Part shown: positions 56,591 to 64,000 of the stretch, piece after piece
How the letters are laid out: each line of letters starts with the position of its first letter
Numbering within the stretch: the first letter of the stretch is position 1
NCBI GenBank assembly: GCA_047495785.1
Contig: JBLDXI010000073.1
Location: 310,001-374,000, forward strand
Direction of reading: 5' to 3'
Source of the DNA: Lepidodermella squamata
Taxonomy: Eukaryota; Gastrotricha
Length of the DNA stretch: 64,000 nt
Made by a program: the position numbers and the translations under genes
Notes under the pieces: model-generated
Seen by the model: only the letters and a program-made list of their open reading frames with translations
The model's database searches: none
What the model was told of the DNA's origin: nothing

Positions 56591-59500
56591 TCAATTAGGC
56601 TCCGTTCTCTCTCGAGGGTGCACAGTCTCATCATTCCGTTCTCCGGCTGAGATGAGAATGTCTATTGTTTTGAGCTTGTTTACGTCCGACACGTATTCGC
56701 AATTCTGAGCGAGGAATAGAGCTGTCCAGCCTGTCGACGGCGTTCTGTAATTGGCATCAGCTACCGCCTCCCGTGTTAGAACATCTACAACGTTGTAGTG
56801 GCCTTTCACTGATGCACACATGAGCGGTGTCATCCATTTTTCAGATGACGATTTGTTACCGAGTATCTTCGACATCGGCAACCGCGATAAGGCATTTTCG
56901 ATGCACAGAGCATTTAAATCGGCATTGAATTCGCCGGCCAGAATTCTCACGATTTCCGCGTGTCCATTCCGAGCAGCTTTATGCAAGGGAGTCTCGCCAT
57001 CTTTATCAGAGGAATTAACGTCAGCTTTGAATTCTCCGGCTAGAATTCTCACGATTTCCACGTGTTCATTCCGAACAGCGATGTGCAAGGGAGTAATGCC
57101 ATGTTTATTAGAGGCATTAACGTCAGCTTTGAATTCTCCGGCAAGAAATCTCACGATTTCCGCGTGTCCATTCTCAGCAGCGTCATGCAAGGGAGTATAC
57201 CCAAAACATTCAGAGGCATTGACATCTGCTTTTAATTCTCCAGCTAGAATTCTCGCGATTGCCGCGTGTCCATTCTGAACAGCGATGTGCAAGGGAGTTT
57301 CGCCAATTATATTTACGCCAGCTCTGAATTCTCCGGCAAGATATCTCACGATTTCCACGTGTTCATTCCGAACAGCGATGTGCAAGGGAGTTCCGTTATT
57401 TCTATCACAGGCATTAACGTCAGCTTTGAATTCTCCGGCAAGAATTCTCACGATTTCCGCGTATCCTTTCGAAGCAGTGATGTGCAAAGGAGTCTCGCCA
57501 TATCGATTGGAGGCATTAACGTCAGCTCTGAATTCTCCGGCTAGAATTCTCACGATTTCCGCGTATCCTTGCGAAGCAGCGTAATGCAAGGGAGTCTCGC
57601 CACTTTTGGAATTGACATTAACGTCAGCTTTGAATTCTCCGGCAAGAATTCTGACGATTTCCGCGTGTCTATACAGAGCAGCGAAGTGCAAGGGAGTCTC
57701 GCCATCTTTATCAGAGGCATTAACGTCAGCTCTGAATTCTCCGGCAAGAATTCTCACGATTTCCGCGTATCCTTTCGAAGCAGCGATGTGCAAGGGAGTT
57801 TCGCCAAATCTTTTAGAGGCATTAACGTCAGCTCTGAATTCGCCGGCAAGAATTCTAACGATTTCCGCGTGTCCTTGCAAGGCAGCGTAATGCAAAGGAG
57901 TCTTGCGATATTGATTAGAGGCATTAACGTCAGCTTTGAATTCTCTGGCAAGAATTCTCACGATTTCCGCGTGTCCATTCTCAGCAGCGTCATGCAAGGG
58001 AGTATCGCCATCTTCAGCAGAGGCATTAAAGTCAGCTTTGAATTCTGCGGCAAGAATTCTCACGATTTCCGCGTGTCCGTTTCGAGCAGCGATGTGCAAG
58101 GGAGTCCAGCCATATCGATTAGAGGCATTAACATCAGCCTTGTATACTTCGGGAAGAATTTTCACGATATCCTCGGCACGGCCAAATGTAAGGGTGTATA
58201 GCCCGAATTCATAGTCGTGTTCACATCTTTTGTGAATTCAGTTGCTAGAACTCTTGCAAGTTCCACATGGCCTTCCATTGCAGCAGCATGTAACAAAGTC
58301 ATGCCTTGCTCATTCGTTATTTGAGTGTTCGCTCCCATTTCTTTCGCTAACAATTTAACAGTCGTAGAGTGGCCGTTCTCAGCTGCAGCCCATATCGGTG
58401 TCTTACCATCTGCAGCTGCCGTCTCAACACTTCTCTGTGGCAACTTTCCAAGAATTCTGGCTATCTTTGCTCGACCATTATCAGAGGCAACGTACATCGG
58501 CGTTCTTCCCAATTTGTCCGTAGATAATGGATCGGCGTTGAATTTTGTCACCAGAAGATCGACTATATCATCACGGCCCTCTTGTGCAGCCAGAAACAAC
58601 GGGGTAACACCTTCATCATTCTTGCAGTTGACATCTAACTTCAAAGTTGATAACAACGATTCAATTTCTCCCGTTTTGTGGTGTCTGATGAGACGAAAGA
58701 GACGCTGGAACGACATGGAAGAGTATAACTACAATTTTTGTATCGAGTTCGCATACCATCTGCGGTGAATTTGGATCAAACAACTGTGCTGGATTGATCT
58801 CCTGAGAGGTGTTTATGACTTGCTGGGAATTCGGATCATTCAGCGAGTTTAGAAGAACCAGCGGCTCGATGCGGCTTGATCTATCTTTAACTAAACACGC
58901 CAATATAATGTTTCGGAATGCAGGCGAATAACCGCGTGTATTGTCAAACATTGGAGAATTTCTGCTAATACACCGTAGAGATTATCCACTATAAATTCTG
59001 GGCTGAAACTTACGTCAAGATTTCCAGGACACTTTTGAACTGAAAAGAACCCACGGGGTGACATGACGTGAAAAGTTTGAAAATAAAACTAACAGGCAAG
59101 TAAAAATTCGCTAGCTCGAACATCGTCACACCCAAAGACCACCAATCACTCTCGATTGAGTGCTTGCCATTCCTGTCAAACAATTCCGGCGCCATGTACA
59201 GCTCGGTACCAAGCCTGAAGTTGTAAACTGACTGCTTGCTATCTGAAGAGCTATTGACGTTATTGACAGTTTTTTTGAAAATTCATCATGACGAATAGAT
59301 TAATATTCTCTCACGTAATATCTTCATAAATCTTCGTCAACCCAAAATCGCCAAGTTTTACTGTATCGTTGTGCAGGAAAATATTTTTCGGCTTGACGTC
59401 ACGATGGAGTGCTCGCTTTTCATGCAGAGCAGCCAGTGCCGAAGCTAGCTGTCCCAACCACTCTAACAGCAAGTTTTCAGGAATGGGAGCTATAGCTTTC

Positions 59501-60126
59501 TTCATGTACTCGTCCAAGTCTCCACCTGAGCAGTATTCCATTACGAGGTAATAGATATCAGCTCCAGAAGCTCCCTCATCTTTAAAAAAAAAATAGGAAT
59601 CCGGGTGTAGGGAATTAAAGAATTTTTCGAAATGTGTCAAATTTTGATCACAGTGCAAAAATGTATCCCTCGCTGTCGTCAAACTAGGTTAAAAGGGTTA
59701 AGGTTAACATATTTATGAGTTTCAATCGGTTGATATTGCAAAGTGCGGTGAAACATATCAAACCATGGTATTCATTCCATACGACCTATCTCTTACCTCT
59801 AAATGCACCGTAAACATTTACGATATGTGGATGTGTCAATCGTGCCAATTTTTCACCCTGCAATAATAATTACTAAAATATATAGCTTCTGGAAAGTTGA
59901 GCATGACAACCTCGTCCTCGTTCAGCTTTACTAGTCGCTTAGCAAAATCGGGATCCTTTGAATAAAGATCACGAATTCGGGAGAGGTTTACTGCCTTCAC
60001 AGCGTAAGGCGCCACGTCGTTGATTCGACTGCATAGCATCGCTGTGCCGAAGAAACCCTCTCCCAGTGTCTTCTCATAGTTGTAGCCATGAAGTGAAAGA
60101 AACTCCTCATCCACAGCTTCAGCCAT
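56591..60126 (-). pseudogene. Kinase-ankyrin copy 1, frameshifted in the ankyrin exon
   Basis: Exons 60126-59911, 59857-59797, 59579-59315, 59238-59094, 59039-59014, 58964-58757, then the ankyrin exon from 58704. Exon lengths equal those of copy 2 (61, 145, 26 and 208 bp exactly). The kinase is intact: GEGFFGTAM, YAVKAVN, LHRDVKPKN, LGDFGLTKI, MAPELF. In the ankyrin exon, 208 bp present in copy 3 (50897-51104) are missing at 58175/58176; 208 is not a multiple of three, so the frame ends at LHLAVPRIS. The second part (58165-56591, about 15 repeats) is still open in another frame. A kinase with only four or five repeats could still be made (about 490 residues). If the base calls are wrong, the gene would be whole. 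Confidence 0.75.
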
Positions 60127-62124
60127 ATAGTTACGGCAGTCTTCTGATGTGAAATGAACCTGATGCAACAGAAACAGCTAATTTACAGATATACACTACC
60201 AAAGCCATGTTTTCGAAGAATTTTGCTGTTACTGATAAGTGTTTATAATATAAAATTGACGATTATGCGTCTCTATTCCGGGCTAACACGCCGTTCCGCC
60301 GCTTGATAAGACGAAAGCATTTAAGAATGTACGTGCTAATTTATCATTCTGGGGTAATAGAGATAAAACAGATGTATCTTTAGAGACGCGCTCTAAAACA
60401 AGTATAATTATGCATTGTTAAGTAAAAAGTAAATGGCGCCATTGACCGTCAATGGGAACGAGTAACAGGGCCTTAGCACTGGGCCCTATTTAGCGGATTT
60501 CACAAGATGAAAGAATCTTAAATATTTAGGTGATCGCACGACTGAAAGTTTCACACGGGAGTCACAAGTCTTAGTAACGATCGATTGATCAATCGGAGTG
60601 AGCAATTGAATAGGACGTTCGAGTGATTGCATTATAACAGGTGAAATCATCCTCGATCAGGAATGAAAACTGATGCAGTTGAATTCAAGGCTTGAAACTC
60701 ATCTCGGGATTGTTGAGGATTGTTATAAAATATTACCACTGTCGGCCTGCGGCCTTTGACAGTTGACGGGGAACTCCGTGACTTTGACAAGCACATGGGC
60801 ACGTGTGACCTAAAACATGCATAACCTAACACCTAACACCTAAATATAACGTTTTCGTGCACATCCTTGAATTGCTGCCCAGCTTTGCGCATTGCGCACA
60901 GAAACCATGTAGCGTGTCACCCACGCGCGACGACGGCGTAATTCGCAGGATTGATCCTTCATTTGAGAGTCATTCGGTAACCGCCACCTACACCACTTGG
61001 CATTAGGGTCCATATCACGCAGCTTATCAAGTTACGCAGTAGCCCGGGCTCTTATTCGAGAAGTGGGCTTGCAAGTCAATGCATCGTTGCTTAGGTCGGC
61101 TTCAATTCAAGCTGCAAATCACGAATGTGCTAGTATTCGAACATGTACGTGTTAGTCACATTTGCTTATTATTCGATAAAAATAGCGCGCATAGTAATGG
61201 TTTTTACGTAAACGTAAGCGTGTCTGGGAATGTGGAATGTGCTATTACCGTTAGTCGCCGGTCAAAAGTTGCCATGTCGCAAAATAGTACGAATTGCGTG
61301 TACTAGGAAGCTTTTTTTAAAGGAAAGACAGGTGAATCAGGTGAAAGACGCCATGTCACAAGAGTCAGCATATCATCCGATGTTGTGCGTCGATGTCGTG
61401 CGCACAACTGCGCAGCAACTGGCACACCCTAATCCTCCAGTAAATGGGATTCATTTTTTAACACTCCCTACTGATGCTTTTTGCCGACGGACCGACATAA
61501 CGGAAAACGACCCACGGTAAAGGGAGTTCGCAGTCACACGACAACTCATTTTTTACTGCTACACACACATCCTCCTTGAACACAGGACTCATTTTTTACG
61601 CCTCGTCGTCGCCTGAACGCAGTCTGAACGGACGGACGGACGGACGGACGGACGGAACGAACGAAGACGCCCCACGACAACGGGGAGTTCCCCGTCATTA
61701 AGGCGAACTGCATTTCGAGACATTTCCAATCATAGGTTGAAAGGTTTGAACTACTCTAACCTTTTCCGCAGATGTAATTCTGCAATCGGGAAAGCTTTTC
61801 CTATGGAGGAAGTAGGATCCTCATTGAGCTGTGGGTTTCGGCCGCGAATCTCCAAACCTAGAGATTTTCTTCGAATTTTGGGCTACTCGCGCTTGGGGTA
61901 AAGGTAAGTGAACCGTCTACCGTCTTGTACTGATGTACTTCGCACACTGATCGGTATCAGTTTTTCATTTGCATCCATTGAACTGTTGAGCTCTTCATCT
62001 TTTTCTTGCATTTACATAACCATCAACCCTTTCTGGTCTAGACCGACGTGTGATTAGAATAAATATCCTGCGCATTCCTCGATGATTCTTTGCCCAAGAA
62101 AGATCTCAAGAGAAGCCCAAAGAA
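60127..62124. other. Intergenic region
   Basis: No gene seen. It has a small palindrome (ggcctgcggcc, 60744-60754), a (GGAC)n tract at about 61630-61658 and paired segments acggggaactccgt (60767) and acggggagttccccgt (61680) that may be ends of one element. Open frames at 61.1-61.5 kb show no recognisable features. Confidence 0.45.
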
Positions 62125-64000
62125 ATGTCCTCACGGCTACTTCTCGTACTATTGCTTCCGCTAATTGGATTCACCTATGGTAATTTTACAGTGATTTTAC
62201 GTGAATGAAAGATTGAAGATCTAATAATTTATTCAGGTAGCCAATTTCTACAAGTATGCAGGGATGACGATAGGGACAAATTCGAACCACTACTTGAAGT
62301 CGAAGGCAATGCTAAATCAGTTGACAACGATGGCAAAACGTGCCTGATGATCGCTGCTGAACATGGCCACTGCAAACTCGTCAGGAAAATCATGAAAATG
62401 CGAGACGCAAATGAAAACGCTCAAAGCAACAACGGCTACACAGCGTTGATGTATGCAATCGCGGCCGAAAAGCCAGATTGCGCTGAAGAAATGCTGAAAG
62501 AAATGAGAGGCATTTTGGATGTTAACATAAAATCGAAGGACAAAACTACGGCTCTTCACCTGGCTGTTAGAAAGAATTACATCGAAATTGTTGGAAAATT
62601 AGTGGATAAAGGAGCGAAACTTGACGAAATCGATGACAGAGGGATGACTCCTTTAATGGTCGCAGTTGAGTCTGGTTCGACAAAATCTGTGAACTTCCTA
62701 ATCGAGAAAAAATCGAATGTGAATGCCGCGACTTTGAAGGAATTCAACCGAACTGCCCTTCATTTCGCAGCAGCAAAAGGCGATCTGGTCCTTATTCGGA
62801 AATTAATCTCATCAGGAGCTCAGTTAGACACAGGCGCTAATGAAACCCCTCTTATTCGAGCGATTGAGGAGAATCATTCCGATGCTGCGTTGTTCCTCCT
62901 TAATCAAAAGGCGAATCCTGATGCGAAGAGTAACAAACCCCTATTCTACGCACTTCATTGGGCAGTTTCGAAGAATAATTCGAAAATCGTCGAGGCTTTA
63001 CTAAGGTTCAAAGCTAAGGAAGATGTTAGGGATGAAGCGAATCGAACTCCGCAGATGTTGGCCGCTGAACTCAAATCTTGCGATTCTGTTCGGAGATTCG
63101 CATCGCTACGGCCGAATTCTCTAAATTTGAAGGGAAATCTGAAAAACAACGAAACTGCCTTGATAATCGCAGCTGGGAATGGTAGAATCGACTGTGTCAA
63201 AGCTCTTCGAAGGTCTGATTTGAATATGGCTAGAGATTCAGACAACAATACGGCTCTGCACCTTGCTGCTTCGCGCAATCATTCCGAAGTTGTGAAGTTT
63301 CTTCTCAAGCTCAACGCCGATCCAACGATGTTGAATAAGGCAAAACAAACACCGCTTTTCGAGGCCTTGAACACTTGCAGTAAGGAAACTGCGAATCTTT
63401 TGTTGATGGAGAATAACAGCTCTAGTAACAGTTCAGATCCTCAACTGAAGGCGAACTCTCCAGCTTCAGGTCTTGCTCTTCTCCACCTGGCTGCTAGATG
63501 TAATTTCGGCAAAATAACCTTAAAATTGATCGGAAACGGAGCTGCTATGGATCTGAAGTCTGCGAATGAAGATATGTCGCCTCTAGTCTATGCTACTTCT
63601 CACAAATCATGGAAAGCTGCTAGATTGTTGATCGAATCCGGCGCTGATGTGAATTCTCTTACTTCAAAATTCAACAAAAAATCTGCGCTGAATTTCGCGG
63701 CTGCGGAGAATAATTTCGAGGTCGTGAAGGCTTTGTTAGATGCGGGGGCTGAAATCGAATCTGGAGGAATCGAGACTCCCTTACTCTCTGCTTGTCGAGG
63801 CAATGCGACAGGTTCGGCGTTGTTGTTGCTGGAATCTGGAGCTCAGGCGAATGCGAAGCTAAGCGATGCTACGGCTGAAACGTGTTTGCATATGGCTGCG
63901 AAGGCAAACGACATAGAGCTGGTTGATAGATTGGTTAGACTTGGAGCAGATTTGAATGTGCGGAATGCTGGGAAGAAAACTGCGCTGAGTCTTACGGCTA
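62125..64000 (+). CDS. Long secreted ankyrin-repeat protein B (runs off the right edge)
   Basis: Exon 1, 62125-62179, encodes a leader (MSSRLLLVLLLPLIGFTYG). A 57-bp phase-1 GT-AG intron follows, then exon 2 from 62237, open for at least 587 codons to the end of the window. Ankyrin repeats begin after about 20 residues (DGKTCLMIAAEHGHCKLV), and about 17 are visible, with TALHLAA and TPLMVAVESG forms. There is no membrane helix or other domain in the part seen. Structure and phase match the 45.5-47.4 kb gene on the other strand. Predicted to be secreted or luminal. The 3' end is outside the window. Confidence 0.75.

Noticed and set aside
56820-58214. Regular 102-bp spacing with near-identical units, superficially like a CRISPR or satellite array
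   Set aside because: Units encode ankyrin repeats in an open frame and there are no short unique spacers between identical repeats; the host is an animal.
60740-61700. A single transposon bounded by the acggggaactccgt and acggggagttccccgt segments
   Set aside because: Ends are not proper inverted repeats and no target duplication is visible, so it was left as an observation in the intergenic entry.
62125-64000. Assignment of the secreted ankyrin proteins to latrotoxin-like toxins
   Set aside because: Only the ankyrin repeats are shared in general terms; none of the characteristic N-terminal regions are seen, and ankyrin repeats alone do not show such a function.

Overview
The window is animal nuclear DNA. 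Genes are split by canonical GT-AG introns, many only about 48-65 bp long, with a few larger introns carrying repeats. Coding content is metazoan: Ly6/uPAR-type surface proteins, a divergent Cys-loop channel, a GABA-B-like class C receptor, a seven-helix receptor, a gustatory-receptor-family protein, S1A proteases with sushi domains, RING and protein kinase domains, and about ten ankyrin-repeat genes. The gustatory receptor and the compact introns suggest an invertebrate, probably an ecdysozoan. I cannot name the species. There is no bacterial organisation.

Layout. 1-330 holds the 3' exon of a cysteine-rich gene cut by the edge. 0.3-20 kb is repeat-rich and gene-poor: two paralogous Ly6-type membrane genes (5.9 and 12.9 kb), several foldback and inverted-repeat elements, a broken copy of a RING-ankyrin exon (9.3 kb), and a 5'-truncated non-LTR retrotransposon (16.2-19.0 kb) split by a MITE. 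20.0-22.7 kb is a secreted sushi-ankyrin gene, 23.5-24.9 kb a gustatory-type receptor, and 25.1-26.9 kb a RING-ankyrin gene.

27.4-41.5 kb is a tandemly duplicated block built from two units on the minus strand: a Cys-loop channel (one good copy, one pseudogene, one short remnant) and a gene whose exons join in frame to encode signal peptide, trypsin-like protease, sushi, sushi-like segment and ankyrin repeats (one probable gene, one decayed copy, one ankyrin-only copy). The 20-kb gene appears to be a version that lost the protease. 42.1-44.8 kb is an intronless GABA-B-like receptor. 45.5-47.4 kb and 62.1 kb to the right edge are long secreted ankyrin proteins with a tiny signal-peptide exon. 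47.9-49.4 kb is a seven-helix receptor.

50.0-60.1 kb is a tandem family of kinase-ankyrin genes with identical exon layouts, very similar 102-bp ankyrin repeat units, one internal frameshifting deletion and one chimeric recombination junction.

Taken together, this is a fast-changing cluster of ankyrin genes in which the ankyrin arrays are attached to different N-terminal modules: signal peptide alone, sushi, protease plus sushi, RING, or kinase. Several of the products should enter the secretory pathway, which is unusual for ankyrin repeats. All joins were inferred by eye from splice sites and reading frame. No transcript evidence or database search was available.
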